Assembly: GCF_032017025.1 (NCBI RefSeq)
Contig: NZ_DALZQO010000018.1
Coordinates: 1 to 64,000 of the forward strand
Length of the DNA: 64,000 bases
Reading direction: 5' to 3'
DNA from: Hydrogenoanaerobacterium sp032017025
Lineage (GTDB): Bacteria; Bacillota; Clostridia; Oscillospirales; Ruminococcaceae
A program made the translations under genes and the position numbers. The notes beneath the pieces are model-generated. The model did not search any database and had not been told where the DNA came from. It was given only the letters and a program-made list of their open reading frames with translations. Shown in pieces: positions 48,665-57,927 of the stretch; position 1 is the first letter of the stretch; each line of letters opens with the position of its first letter.

Positions 48665-50299
48665 ATGTATTCTTTGATGCTTGTCGATGATGAATATGAT
48701 GTGCGCAAGGCGATCCTTGAAACCATCTGCTGGAACGAGCTTGGGTTTGAGGTGGTCGGCGAGGCTGAAAATGGCCGCGAAGCACTGGATGTTGCTCAGC
48801 GCCTGAATCCCGATGTGATTATTACCGATATTAAAATGCCGTTCATGGATGGCATTGAATTTGTGAAAGTGCTGCGAGAAGAAAACCCAATTACCAAAAT
48901 TGTTTTTCTCACCGGCTTTAACGATTTTGAATATGCGAAAACCGCAATTCAGTTTAATGTTATGGAATATCTGCTCAAGCCTATTTCGGCAGACAACCTC
49001 AGCAAAACGCTTACCTCTATCCGCAAAAAACTCGACGAAGAGCGCGATGCCCTGCGTGATATTGAGCGAATGAAAAAAAACTACGAAACCGATCGGCGAA
49101 TTATGCGCATGGGCTTTTTGCATGCGCTGGTGGCGGGCGGACTCACCAAAGAATACATTGTAGTCACTTTCCCAAAGCTGGGGCTGCAACTTGACGGCGA
49201 ATGCAATCTTGTTTTTGTTACCAAGCCCAGCAGGCATTCGCTCGAAACCAATACATTGGGCGTTGATGACACCGATTTGCTGATGTCATCGATATCGAAG
49301 CTCATTACGCAGATAGCAGACCGCTATGCACACAATGAAACCTTTTGGCATTTGGACCATATTGTTACGATACTTTCAGACAACCGCAAAACAATTGACG
49401 CAAACAGTGATATGCTGATGTTGGAAATTCAGCAGAATATGGAACATTTTTACGGTATTTCTTCTACCATTGGCGTCAGCGAAAAATTTGACGAGGTAAG
49501 CAAAATTCGGCTGGCTTATGAAAGTGCGCTCTCCGCGCTGGATTACCGGCTGATACTCGGCAGAAACAGAATTATTCATATCGGCGACATTGAGCCGGAC
49601 AGCAAGGTGCGCTTCTTGTTTGATGAAAGCAACGAGACCACCTTGAAGTCCATCCTTAAAACAGGAACAAAGGAGCAGGTATCGAAGTTTATCAACAGGA
49701 TGTTTGAAAACATGCGCCGTCATAAGGCTACCATTTCCGATTATCAGATCTATATCATCGAGATGTTCTCGGTGGTGGTGAAAACCGCCAAAAGCTTGAT
49801 TCCGGATTTTGACCTCAACGTGGGGAATAACTTGAACTTTATCACCGATATTTTTACCCACGAAAGCATTGATGATGTGAAATTGTGGTTTGAGCGTCTG
49901 TGCCACCGTGTGATGGAATACATCAACCTGCAGCGGCAGGACAGCGCCGATATTTTGGCGGGCAAGGGTTACGAATACATCAAAAAAAACTATCAGGCAT
50001 CCGACCTGTCGCTTAAATCGGTCAGTGAGCAGCTGCACATCAGCCCAAGTTATTTTAGTTCTATTTTCAAAAAATCAACCGGTGACTCTTTCACGAATGT
50101 GCTAATTAAAATTCGTATGGAGAATGCAAAGGAACTGCTGCTTTCCACCAACAAAAAGATATTTGAGATTGCTCAGGAAACCGGATACACCGACCAGCAC
50201 TACTTCAGTTACTGCTTTAAGCGGTATTTTCAAATTTCCCCCAATGAAATGCGCCGTGGTATTGCGGAAGCCTCATCGGGCGGTTCAAATGCACCGTAA
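48665..50299 (+). CDS. YesN-type response regulator with AraC DNA-binding domain
   Basis: A 544-aa transcription regulator. ATG 48665 follows TTGGAGGATT. The receiver domain (1-120) has D8, D9 and phospho-acceptor D55 in ITDIKMPFMDG, with conserved K103-like KPI in YLLKPIS. A long middle region (about 150-430) precedes an AraC-type pair of helix-turn-helix motifs (about 440-540), with SPSYFSSIFKKSTGDSFT and YTDQHYFSYCFKRYFQISP motifs (HYFSYCFKRYF). It sits upstream of a YesM-type kinase and a sugar-binding sensor protein, then mglBAC, which is its likely target. Confidence 0.93.
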   Translation: MYSLMLVDDEYDVRKAILETICWNELGFEVVGEAENGREALDVAQRLNPDVIITDIKMPFMDGIEFVKVLREENPITKIVFLTGFNDFEYAKTAIQFNVMEYLLKPISADNLSKTLTSIRKKLDEERDALRDIERMKKNYETDRRIMRMGFLHALVAGGLTKEYIVVTFPKLGLQLDGECNLVFVTKPSRHSLETNTLGVDDTDLLMSSISKLITQIADRYAHNETFWHLDHIVTILSDNRKTIDANSDMLMLEIQQNMEHFYGISSTIGVSEKFDEVSKIRLAYESALSALDYRLILGRNRIIHIGDIEPDSKVRFLFDESNETTLKSILKTGTKEQVSKFINRMFENMRRHKATISDYQIYIIEMFSVVVKTAKSLIPDFDLNVGNNLNFITDIFTHESIDDVKLWFERLCHRVMEYINLQRQDSADILAGKGYEYIKKNYQASDLSLKSVSEQLHISPSYFSSIFKKSTGDSFTNVLIKIRMENAKELLLSTNKKIFEIAQETGYTDQHYFSYCFKRYFQISPNEMRRGIAEASSGGSNAP

Positions 50300-50419
50300 A
50301 CCGCAGATAGAGTGCGAACGACAAGGTAGGTTTTTTCGGGCGCGGCAAAACGGTTGCGGAGTAAAAAGCGATAAACGACTTTGTTATTGCAAATTAGTAG
50401 GATAAGAAAGGGTGGCGCT

Positions 50420-52204
50420 GTGAAACTGTCGGCAAAAAAGATTAAGAAACTGTTTTCCAACAGCCTTTCCAGTGTTCAGTTTGTACTGAGCTTTTGGATT
50501 AGCCTTTTTGCACTTGCTGCGATGATTACCGTTGCTATCGTGATGTTTATCAAGTTCAATAATACCCTTACAGCAAACGTCATCACCAACTCGGTACAGG
50601 TGGTAGATCAGGTGATGATGACACTTAACTCGTACATCAACAACACCATGGATGTTTCGGACCGTATCATTACGGATATGAACACCTATTTTATTTCGGA
50701 CAAGCAAACTGTGGTAGATACCTTGAATACCGCATATAAGCTTCGCGACGATATAGTCTCGATGACCGTATTTGACGAAAACGGCAATGTGGTTGCTGCA
50801 GCCCCGCACGGGCTTGAGGTAAAGAACAACATTAACATCACCGAGCAAGATTGGTATCGCGCGGCAATGCAGTCTTACACACCGTATACCTTTTCACCGC
50901 CCCATGTGCAAAACATCTATAAAGGCAAGTACAACTGGGTAGTAACCCTTAGCCGTAAGGTAGACCTTTACAACAGCAACATTACCGGCAATGCGGTATT
51001 TACCATTGATATGAACTTCAACTCCATTGAAGAAAACTGCAGTAGCATCACCATTGGTTCGCGCGGCTATGTGTTTATTCTGGACGAGAACGATAATATC
51101 ATCTATCACCCGCAGCAGCAGATGATCTATTCCAATATCAAGAATGAAGATATCAGCTTCATCAGCGGCAAGGCGGACGGTGAATATGTGCAGGCGGAAA
51201 ACAACAGCGTTGTGGTTATCCGCTCGCTTGAGCATACCGACTGGAAGCTGGTGGGTATCAGCTTTTTAGAGGATGCGGAAGCAACGCGCATCGAGGTAAT
51301 CGGGTTTCTCGGCAGGCTGTTTGTCATTGCGATCATACTCGTTATTATGATTGCAGTTGTGATGTCGAGGCGCATTTCCAAGCCGCTTGTGCGCCTTACC
51401 GAGACGATGGATAAGGTGGAGAAGGGCGACCTCACCATACATTCCTACGAGGACAGCTTCTATGAGGTCAGCCGCCTGCGGCACAGCTTTAACCATATGA
51501 TCGACCGTATCAACGAGCTGATGGAGCGCATTAAGTCGGAGGAGCAGGAGCTGCGCAAAAGCGAGCTTAAGGCATTGCAGGCGCAGATTAACCCGCATTT
51601 TTTATACAACACCCTCGGCTCTATTTTATGGATGTGCGAACGGAATGATGGCAAGGGCGCGGTGATTATGGTACAGGCGCTTGCCAATCTGTTTCGCATT
51701 AGCATCAGCAAGGGCAATGAGATTATTACCATCAAAGATGAGCTGCAGCATGCCGAAAGCTATCTGATTATCCAGAAGATTCGCTACAAGGACCAGTTCG
51801 AATACTCGATTGAGGCCGACGAGAATATTAAAAGCTGCAAATCGCTTAAAATCATTTTGCAGCCGATGATTGAAAACTCCATCTACCACGGTATTGATCG
51901 GATGGTGGACAAGGGCAAGATCACCATCCGCATCAAAGATTGCGGTGAAACCATTCTCATGCAGGTTATCGACAACGGTTTGGGCATGCCGGAGTCGGTG
52001 CTGCAAAACATACTCGAATCTGAATCATCCAACAGTTATGGCATCGGTGTTAAAAATGTGCACCATCGTATCCAAATCTACTTTGGCAGGGAATACGGTC
52101 TGTCGTTTGAAAGTGAGCTGGACGAGGGCACCACGGTTAATATCCGCATTCCAAAAATAAGGGGGGACGAAAATGAACAGCAAACCAATGAGGCTATTCA
52201 TTAA
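50420..52204 (+). CDS. YesM-type sensor histidine kinase
   Basis: A 594-aa membrane kinase. Start GTG 50420 has AAAGGGTGG upstream. A first membrane helix (about 20-45), an extracellular Cache-like sensor region (about 46-290), a second helix (about 300-322), a HAMP domain (RRISKPLVRLTETMDKVEKGD, beginning RRISKPL) and the kinase core follow. The H box QAQINPHFLYN has phosphorylated H393; the ATP-binding N box is PMIENSIYHG and the G boxes are DNGLGMP and YGIGVKN. It overlaps the sensor-protein gene by 32 bp. Together with the regulator it makes a YesN/YesM pair. Confidence 0.94.
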   Translation: MKLSAKKIKKLFSNSLSSVQFVLSFWISLFALAAMITVAIVMFIKFNNTLTANVITNSVQVVDQVMMTLNSYINNTMDVSDRIITDMNTYFISDKQTVVDTLNTAYKLRDDIVSMTVFDENGNVVAAAPHGLEVKNNINITEQDWYRAAMQSYTPYTFSPPHVQNIYKGKYNWVVTLSRKVDLYNSNITGNAVFTIDMNFNSIEENCSSITIGSRGYVFILDENDNIIYHPQQQMIYSNIKNEDISFISGKADGEYVQAENNSVVVIRSLEHTDWKLVGISFLEDAEATRIEVIGFLGRLFVIAIILVIMIAVVMSRRISKPLVRLTETMDKVEKGDLTIHSYEDSFYEVSRLRHSFNHMIDRINELMERIKSEEQELRKSELKALQAQINPHFLYNTLGSILWMCERNDGKGAVIMVQALANLFRISISKGNEIITIKDELQHAESYLIIQKIRYKDQFEYSIEADENIKSCKSLKIILQPMIENSIYHGIDRMVDKGKITIRIKDCGETILMQVIDNGLGMPESVLQNILESESSNSYGIGVKNVHHRIQIYFGREYGLSFESELDEGTTVNIRIPKIRGDENEQQTNEAIH

Positions 52205-53162
52205 AACAGTGTCGGCAGTGGTTATAATTGCCTTCCTCATGTTCACTCTATCCACATTTACGCAAAGCGATCATTCCAAAATGAACATTATGTTTATTGC
52301 AAAATCCAGTCAATCCAACTTTTGGAAGACGGCATTTCGGGGTGCACAGGCCGCTGCGAATGAATATAACGTAAATGTGACCATAAAGGCCCCAGAAACC
52401 GAGGAGGACTACAACTCACAAAACGCGATGCTGCAATGGGCCATTGACAACGAAATGGATGCAGTGGTATTTTCGGCCTGTGATTTTGATAAATCGGTAA
52501 AGGCGGCGGAACGCGTGATAGACACGGGTATTCCCATCATCAGTATCGACAGCCCCATCAACTCGGATAAGAATATTATGATGATTGGCACAGATAATAC
52601 TCTGGCGGGTGTACAGGCGGGCGAAAAGCTTGCGGAGCTGACCGGCTATCAGGGCAAGGTAGGCATTATCAACTTTGAAGAGGGCAGTGCCAACGGCATG
52701 CAGCGCGAGCGCGGTTGCCTTGATGCAATTCTTAAGTACCCCGACATGGAGGTTGTTCAGATTCGCTACACCCTTTCCAATATTGAGAGCCCGAAACAGG
52801 CGACGATTGAAATGCTTGCCGAACACCCTGAGATTAATGCAATTGCCACCTTCAACGAGTGGACGACCTTGGGTGTAGGTGAGGCATTGGAAGAACTGAA
52901 AGTGGATGCTGCGAAGCTTGCGGTGATTGGATTTGACAACAACCTAAAGTCCATTGAGCAGCTGGAGCGTGGCACCTTTGACGGTCTGATTGTGCAAAAT
53001 CCGTTTGCTATGGGTTATATTGGTGTACAGAAAGCGATCGGCTACAAAAAAAGCAAACAGCACGAGGCATTCATCGATACCGCCACGAAAGTAATAACCG
53101 CCGAAAATATGTACAATACCGAAAATCAAAAGCTGCTGTTTCCGTTTAGTAATACAAAATAA
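52173..53162 (+). CDS. Membrane-anchored sugar-binding sensor protein (third component of the YesN/YesM system)
   Basis: A 329-aa periplasmic-binding-type 1 protein of the RbsB/MglB class. The N-terminal hydrophobic stretch (residues 8-30) has no lipobox cysteine, so it is probably anchored by an uncleaved helix. The sugar-binding fold begins KMNIMFIAKSSQSNFWKTAF (IAKSSQSNFW), with ISIDSPIN and VIGFDNN as usual binding loops. Overlap with the kinase gene by 32 bp implies a shared unit. In Clostridium beijerinckii, XylFII binds xylose and signals through LytS; this is the likely model. The ligand here is probably galactose or glucose by context. Confidence 0.88.
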   Translation: MNSKPMRLFIKTVSAVVIIAFLMFTLSTFTQSDHSKMNIMFIAKSSQSNFWKTAFRGAQAAANEYNVNVTIKAPETEEDYNSQNAMLQWAIDNEMDAVVFSACDFDKSVKAAERVIDTGIPIISIDSPINSDKNIMMIGTDNTLAGVQAGEKLAELTGYQGKVGIINFEEGSANGMQRERGCLDAILKYPDMEVVQIRYTLSNIESPKQATIEMLAEHPEINAIATFNEWTTLGVGEALEELKVDAAKLAVIGFDNNLKSIEQLERGTFDGLIVQNPFAMGYIGVQKAIGYKKSKQHEAFIDTATKVITAENMYNTENQKLLFPFSNTK

Positions 53163-53305
53163 CAGAGACTATTTTGTATTTGCCGTTCGTCCTTTTTAGA
53201 CAGGAATTAATACAATAGTTAAAAAATGGTAACAAAATAAGGGCGTAAAAGATTATTTTGTAAATAGAATCGTATGATTTCTAACACAATGAGAATGAAA
53301 TTTAC

Positions 53306-53334
53306 TTCTTTTCGAGCTTTTTGCCTGCTATAAT
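53306..53334 (+). promoter_or_regulatory. Promoter upstream of mglB
   Basis: TATAAT at 53329-53334, with TTCTTT in the -35 place 17 bp upstream, a poor match. A poor -35 fits a promoter needing an activator such as the YesN-type regulator. The leader is about 110 bases. The remaining part of the 53163-53450 gap has no gene. Confidence 0.6.
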
Positions 53335-53450
53335 GGACACGTAGGTTGAAAATAGAACTGCCTCGGGAAGAGTCAAAATCCCGTTTCAGTATTTTAACCT
53401 ATGGAGGATTTAGGATCGATAGAATGAAATCGTAAAGGAGAGTATTTCCA

Positions 53451-54482
53451 ATGAAAAAATTTACTAAAGTATTGGCATTGGTTCTCGCACTGACAATGAT
53501 GTTGTCTCTTGCTGCTTGCGGAGGCACTGCATCTTCTTCTGCTCCAGCTGAGAGCTCAGCTGCTTCCTCTGCGGGCTCCGAAGCTCCCGCTGCAAAAGAG
53601 GTCAACGTTGGTGTGGCAATCTACAAATTCGATGATAACTTTATGACCCTGTACCGCACAGAGTTGGAAAGATACTTGAAAGAAGACCTGAGCAAAGACG
53701 GCGTAAAATACAATGTAACCGTTGTTGACGGCAAAGGCGATCAGGCAGAGCAAACCAACCAGATCGATACCTTTATCGCAAACAAAGTAGATGTCATCAT
53801 CTGCAACCTGGTTCAGTCCTCTTCCGCTGCAACTGTTATCGAGAAGTGCAAAACAGCTGATATCCCTGTAGTGTTCATCAACCGTGAGCCTACCGCTGAC
53901 GACCTCGGTCTCTGGGATAAAATCGCTTACGTTGGCGCAGATGCTCGTCAGTCCGGTACCTTCCAGGGCGAGATCATTGCTGCTACCGAGAACAAAGGCG
54001 ATATGAACGGCGACGGCGTTGTTTCCTATGTTATGATCATGGGCGACCCTGAGAACGTTGACGCTCAGTACAGAACTGAGTTCTCCATCAAAGCGCTTAC
54101 CGATGCTGGCATTAAAGTTGAGAAACTGTTTGAGCAGCGCGGCGACTGGGATCAGGCAAAAGGTCAGGAGCTTGCTAACACAGCTCTGACACAGCATGGC
54201 GCAAAAGTTGATGTTATCTTCTGTAACAACGACGGCATGGCTCTCGGCGCTGCTGAGGCTATCAAAGCAAACGGCCGCACCGTTGGCAAAGATATCTACC
54301 TGGTAGGCGTTGACGCTCTTGAAGAGTGCCAGCAGATGGTTAAAGACGGCACCATGACCGGTACTGTTCTGAACGACCACATTGGCCAGTCTCACACTGC
54401 AGCTGACGTTGCTGTTAAAGCAATTGCCGGTGAGAAATTGGATAAAAACTACACAGTAGACTACGTAAAAGTTGTGAAATAA
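53451..54482 (+). CDS. mglB: Galactose/glucose ABC transporter substrate-binding lipoprotein MglB
   Basis: A 343-aa lipoprotein. ATG 53451 follows AAAGGAGAG. The signal peptide ends in LAAC (cysteine about 23), followed by a Ser/Ala spacer. The mature portion has the galactose-binding entry VGVAIYKFDDNFM, FINREPTADD with the sugar-contacting residues, and FCNNDGMALGAAEAIKANG, typical of MglB. It is followed by a hairpin and then mglA. Confidence 0.93.
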   Translation: MKKFTKVLALVLALTMMLSLAACGGTASSSAPAESSAASSAGSEAPAAKEVNVGVAIYKFDDNFMTLYRTELERYLKEDLSKDGVKYNVTVVDGKGDQAEQTNQIDTFIANKVDVIICNLVQSSSAATVIEKCKTADIPVVFINREPTADDLGLWDKIAYVGADARQSGTFQGEIIAATENKGDMNGDGVVSYVMIMGDPENVDAQYRTEFSIKALTDAGIKVEKLFEQRGDWDQAKGQELANTALTQHGAKVDVIFCNNDGMALGAAEAIKANGRTVGKDIYLVGVDALEECQQMVKDGTMTGTVLNDHIGQSHTAADVAVKAIAGEKLDKNYTVDYVKVVK

Positions 54483-54511
54483 TCATCGCTTTACAAATTG
54501 GTATTTAGAGG

Positions 54512-54546
54512 ATTGCGTGTGCGTTATAAGCGCACACGCAATTTTT
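54512..54546 (+). terminator. Attenuating hairpin between mglB and mglA
   Basis: ATTGCGTGTGCG and its exact complement form a 12-bp stem with a 7-base loop, followed by TTTTT. It probably lets only some transcripts proceed into mglAC. Confidence 0.85.
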
Positions 54547-54574
54547 TAAGATTGAAAGATGAGGGGGCCGGTTT

Positions 54575-56083
54575 ATGTCGGAGTATCGTTTGGAAATGCG
54601 CAATATCGTCAAAACCTTCCCTGGTGTTAAGGCTTTGGACGGCGCAAATCTCAAACTGAAGCCAGGTACAGTTCATGCGTTGATGGGGGAAAACGGCGCG
54701 GGTAAATCCACCTTGATGAAATGCATGTTCGGTATTTACAAAATGGACAGTGGGGAGCTGTATTATGAGGGCGAAAAGATTACCATTTCTGACCCTATGA
54801 ATGCGCTGAACCGCGGTATTGCCATGGTGCACCAGGAGTTACAGCCTATTCCTGAGAGAAGTGTGGCTGAGAATATTTTTGTGGGGCGCTACCCTATGAA
54901 GAGGGTGCTTGGCATCCCTGTAATTGACCACGACAAAATGTACAAAGATACAGAAAGGCTACTCAAAGAGGTCAAAATGAACTTTGACCCTAAAGCAAAG
55001 CTTGGCAGCCTTTCGGTATCACAAATGCAATCGGTTGAAATTGCGAAGGCAGTTTCGGCAGATTGTAAGGTTTTAATTTTGGATGAACCGACATCTTCCC
55101 TGACAGCGAATGAAGTGGAAGCGCTGTTTGACATTATTGCAACCTTGAAGGCCAAGGGTGTATCAATCGTTTATATTTCTCATAAGATGGACGAGATTCT
55201 TCGTATTTCCGATGAAGTCACCATTATGCGTGACGGACAGTACATCGGTACATGGGATGCGAAAAGCCTTACAACAGACATGATCATTACAAAAATGGTG
55301 GGACGTGAACTCACCAACCTTTACCCGCCGCGTGAAAACAAACCCGCTGAAGTGGTGTTTGAGATTAAAGACTTTACTTCCATTAACCCCAAGTCGTTCC
55401 GAGATGTGAATTTTACACTTCGCAAAGGCGAGATTTTGGGTGTGGGCGGCTTGGTAGGTGCGCAGCGTACAGAGCTGATGGAAGCATTGTTCGGAATTCG
55501 CTGCCATTCTAAGGGCAGTATTCATTATAAAAATCAAGAAATTAAAATCAATCGCCCGCAGGATGCAATTCGAAAAGGCATTGCGCTTTTGACAGAGGAC
55601 CGCCGTGCAACCGGTATTTTCGGTGTACTGTCTATCGCAGATAACGTTTCGGTTGCTTCGCTGGACCAATACTTGGACATGGGCTTTGTATTAAATAACA
55701 AAAAGATCGAGCAGCTTGTAAAAGATAATGTTGCAAAGCTATCGATTAAAACCCCAAGCAGCAAAACGCTCATTCAGTCGCTTTCCGGCGGCAACCAGCA
55801 AAAGGTTATTATTAGCCGCTGGCTGGCAAACGACCCCGACGTTTTGATTTTGGACGAACCCACCCGAGGCATTGATGTAGGCGCGAAATACGAAATATAC
55901 TGCATTATTGCCGAGCTTGCAAAGCAGGGCAAAAGCATCATTATGATATCTTCTGAGATGAGTGAGCTGATTGGCATGTCTGACCGCATTATGGTTATGT
56001 GTGACGGTAAGGTCAGTGGCTTTGTGGATGGAAATGTTGCGAATCAGGAAAATATCATGGCCTTAGCTACTAAGTTTTCATAA
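54575..56083 (+). CDS. mglA: Galactose/methyl galactoside ABC transporter ATPase MglA
   Basis: A 502-aa protein with two ABC domains. The first has Walker A GENGAGKST, signature LSVSQMQSVEI and Walker B LDEPTSSLT; the second has a degenerate Walker A (GGLVGAQRTE), signature LSGGNQQK and Walker B LDEPTRGIDVG. This is the normal pattern of sugar importers of the CUT2 class. ATG 54575 follows GAGGGGG. mglC follows after 14 bp. Confidence 0.95.
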   Translation: MSEYRLEMRNIVKTFPGVKALDGANLKLKPGTVHALMGENGAGKSTLMKCMFGIYKMDSGELYYEGEKITISDPMNALNRGIAMVHQELQPIPERSVAENIFVGRYPMKRVLGIPVIDHDKMYKDTERLLKEVKMNFDPKAKLGSLSVSQMQSVEIAKAVSADCKVLILDEPTSSLTANEVEALFDIIATLKAKGVSIVYISHKMDEILRISDEVTIMRDGQYIGTWDAKSLTTDMIITKMVGRELTNLYPPRENKPAEVVFEIKDFTSINPKSFRDVNFTLRKGEILGVGGLVGAQRTELMEALFGIRCHSKGSIHYKNQEIKINRPQDAIRKGIALLTEDRRATGIFGVLSIADNVSVASLDQYLDMGFVLNNKKIEQLVKDNVAKLSIKTPSSKTLIQSLSGGNQQKVIISRWLANDPDVLILDEPTRGIDVGAKYEIYCIIAELAKQGKSIIMISSEMSELIGMSDRIMVMCDGKVSGFVDGNVANQENIMALATKFS

Positions 56084-56097
56084 GGAGGATCATAAAT

Positions 56098-57111
56098 ATG
56101 GATGCTACAGAGAAAAAAGTATACAACAGAAAAAAAGTCATAGCGTTTTTAGAAAACAATGCGATTACTATTTTAATGATCGGCGTTGCGGTTGTGGTTG
56201 GTATTCTCCGGCCAAACTTTATTTCCGGTGCAAACTTTTCAAACCTCTCGGTGAACACCGCGGTGCGTTTTATCATCGCTCTTGGTGTTTCCGGCTGTCT
56301 GATTACCAAAGGCACCGATCTTTCGGCAGGACGTGTTGTTGGTTTGGGTGCTTGCATTGCGGCTACTTTGCTGCAAAAGCCCGATTACAGCGACAGGTTT
56401 TTCCCCAATCTGCCTGACCTGCCCATTCCTGTGGTGCTCGTTATTGTGCTTGCTATTTGTGCTCTCATCGGTATTATAAACGGTTCGGTTATCAGCTTTT
56501 TGAAGGTACCTCCGTTTATCGCAACCCTTGGTATGCAGACACTGGTTTACGGTATTTGCTTAGTCTACACCGGGGCAAAGCCCATCGGTGGACTGAAATC
56601 AAATTATACCGCAATTGCATCCGGCAAGTTGTTGAATCTTAAATTTTTGCCCTACCTGCTCATCATTGCGGCAGTGTGTGGCTGCTTTATGTGGTTTCTC
56701 TACAACAAAACCCGCCACGGTAAGTATATGTATGCCATCGGCGGTAACGAGAATGCTGCTGAGGTTGCGGGTGTAAACACCAGCAAAACCAAAATTCTCA
56801 TCTATATGCTCGCTGCTATCCTTTATGGTCTGGCAGGCTTCCTGCTGGCTGCAAAATCAGGTGGTACCTCGGTTAACATGGGTGCGGGCTACGAGCTCGA
56901 GGCAATTGCAGCTTGTACCATCGGCGGTGTTTCCACCAACGGTGGTGTAGGTAGAGTATCGGGTATTCTTATTGGTGTACTGGTGTTTGAGCTGCTCAAG
57001 ATCTCCCTGCAGTTCATGGGCGTGGAGACATCCTACACCTACATTGTACAGGGTCTCGTTATTATCATCGCTGTTGCGCTTGACCTGAGAAAATACCTGG
57101 CGAAGAAATAA
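56098..57111 (+). CDS. mglC: Galactose/methyl galactoside ABC transporter permease MglC
   Basis: A 337-aa permease with about nine hydrophobic segments. The CUT2 motifs are GTDLSAGRVVGLGAC near residue 80 and the cytoplasmic RHGKYMYAIGGNENAAEVAGVN loop (YAIGGNENAAEVAGVN), which contacts MglA. The IGGVSTNGGVGRVSGILIG stretch (GGVSTNGGVGR) is usual. ATG 56098 follows AAGGAGGATC. It is followed closely by a small membrane protein gene. Confidence 0.95.
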   Translation: MDATEKKVYNRKKVIAFLENNAITILMIGVAVVVGILRPNFISGANFSNLSVNTAVRFIIALGVSGCLITKGTDLSAGRVVGLGACIAATLLQKPDYSDRFFPNLPDLPIPVVLVIVLAICALIGIINGSVISFLKVPPFIATLGMQTLVYGICLVYTGAKPIGGLKSNYTAIASGKLLNLKFLPYLLIIAAVCGCFMWFLYNKTRHGKYMYAIGGNENAAEVAGVNTSKTKILIYMLAAILYGLAGFLLAAKSGGTSVNMGAGYELEAIAACTIGGVSTNGGVGRVSGILIGVLVFELLKISLQFMGVETSYTYIVQGLVIIIAVALDLRKYLAKK

Positions 57112-57131
57112 TACAGGAGGGCGGAGCGGTA

Positions 57132-57332
57132 ATGCAAGAGAACACACCAAAGCCCGAAGAACAGGAGGACGGCGGTAGAGCAACGTCTGGGCCGGAGTTC
57201 AAAAACGCCAAAGAGCGGTTTTATGACAAAATTCCTGTTTCGGTACAAACTCTAGACATTATCATTAAGCTGCTGATTGCAGTAGTGGTTGTGACTGTGG
57301 TTCTGGGCATAGTAGCCGGAAGAACCGCCTGA
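57132..57332 (+). CDS. Small single-pass membrane protein at the end of the mgl operon (66 aa)
   Basis: ATG 57132 follows ACAGGAGGGCGG, an excellent ribosome site, 20 bp after mglC and before the operon terminator. Residues 1-30 are polar and acidic (QENTPKPEEQEDGG), residues 40-62 are one hydrophobic helix (LDIIIKLLIAVVVVTVVLG) with a short RTA tail. The topology suggests a tail-anchored protein with its polar part in the cytoplasm. No family is recognised; it might associate with MglC or the sensor kinase. Confidence 0.75.
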   Translation: MQENTPKPEEQEDGGRATSGPEFKNAKERFYDKIPVSVQTLDIIIKLLIAVVVVTVVLGIVAGRTA

Positions 57333-57341
57333 CTGTAGAAG

Positions 57342-57378
57342 AAAAGCCGTACCCTTTTTAGAAAGGGTACGGCTTTTT
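57342..57378. terminator. mgl operon terminator
   Basis: AAAAGCCGTACCCTTT and AAAGGGTACGGCTTTTT form a 16-bp stem with loop TTAG; usable from both sides. Confidence 0.92.
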
Positions 57379-57385
57379 ACATGAT

Positions 57386-57709
57386 TTAGCGATAAATTCT
57401 TGGATTATCATCTTCAAACTCAACAAAAACATCTTTTTTAAAGGTTAATTTGCCTTGCGCACCGATTTGAGCGGAATCAAAAAAAGAGCGGTTGACAATC
57501 AAGGGAAGGCTTTTGTTCAACACTTGAAAGGTTACCACATAATCGGTAGGCAACGAATCATCATCGTTTCCGCGCGGCTTATGGGGCACTGCTTGTTTGG
57601 CCGATACCTTAGCCTGCACAACCTGTTCTTTTCCGTCCCGCTTGCGTAAAAGCAGTACCACCACAGCTGCGACACCGCAAAGTATCAAAACCCACATAAA
57701 AGGCTGCAT
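57386..57709 (-). CDS. DUF2500-like membrane protein, 107 aa
   Basis: ATG 57709 follows GGAGATG on the minus strand. One N-terminal membrane helix (residues 3-20, FMWVLILCGVAAVVVLLL) precedes a charged linker and a small beta domain, with TDYVVTFQVLNKSLPLIVNRS (DYVVTFQVL) and GAQGKLTFKKDVFVEFE. This pattern of a helix plus a YxVTFxV/GxxGxLTF domain resembles DUF2500 (YhhM). The role is unknown. Confidence 0.75.
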   Translation of the reverse strand: MQPFMWVLILCGVAAVVVLLLRKRDGKEQVVQAKVSAKQAVPHKPRGNDDDSLPTDYVVTFQVLNKSLPLIVNRSFFDSAQIGAQGKLTFKKDVFVEFEDDNPRIYR

Positions 57710-57859
57710 GATATTACATCTCCATTCCGAGCACAATAATATTACCATTCTAACATGTTTTATTTTAACATGTATAGTGTTTTTATAGAAATGCTTTGTT
57801 TTTTAAAAATTATTTACAATTTATACTTGTTTTTTCAGTATTTTTAAATTATTATAATA

Positions 57860-57886
57860 TTAGCACTCGGATGCATAGAGTGCTAA
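57860..57886 (+). promoter_or_regulatory. CIRCE operator of clpB
   Basis: TTAGCACTC-GGATGCATA-GAGTGCTAA is a perfect CIRCE element, with TATAAT at 57853-57858 just before it. HrcA should repress clpB as well as groESL. The rest of 57710-57927 has no gene. Confidence 0.92.
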
Positions 57887-57927
57887 ATGCTTTAAATTTT
57901 GTATTTTAAATAAAGAGGAGTGATCGC

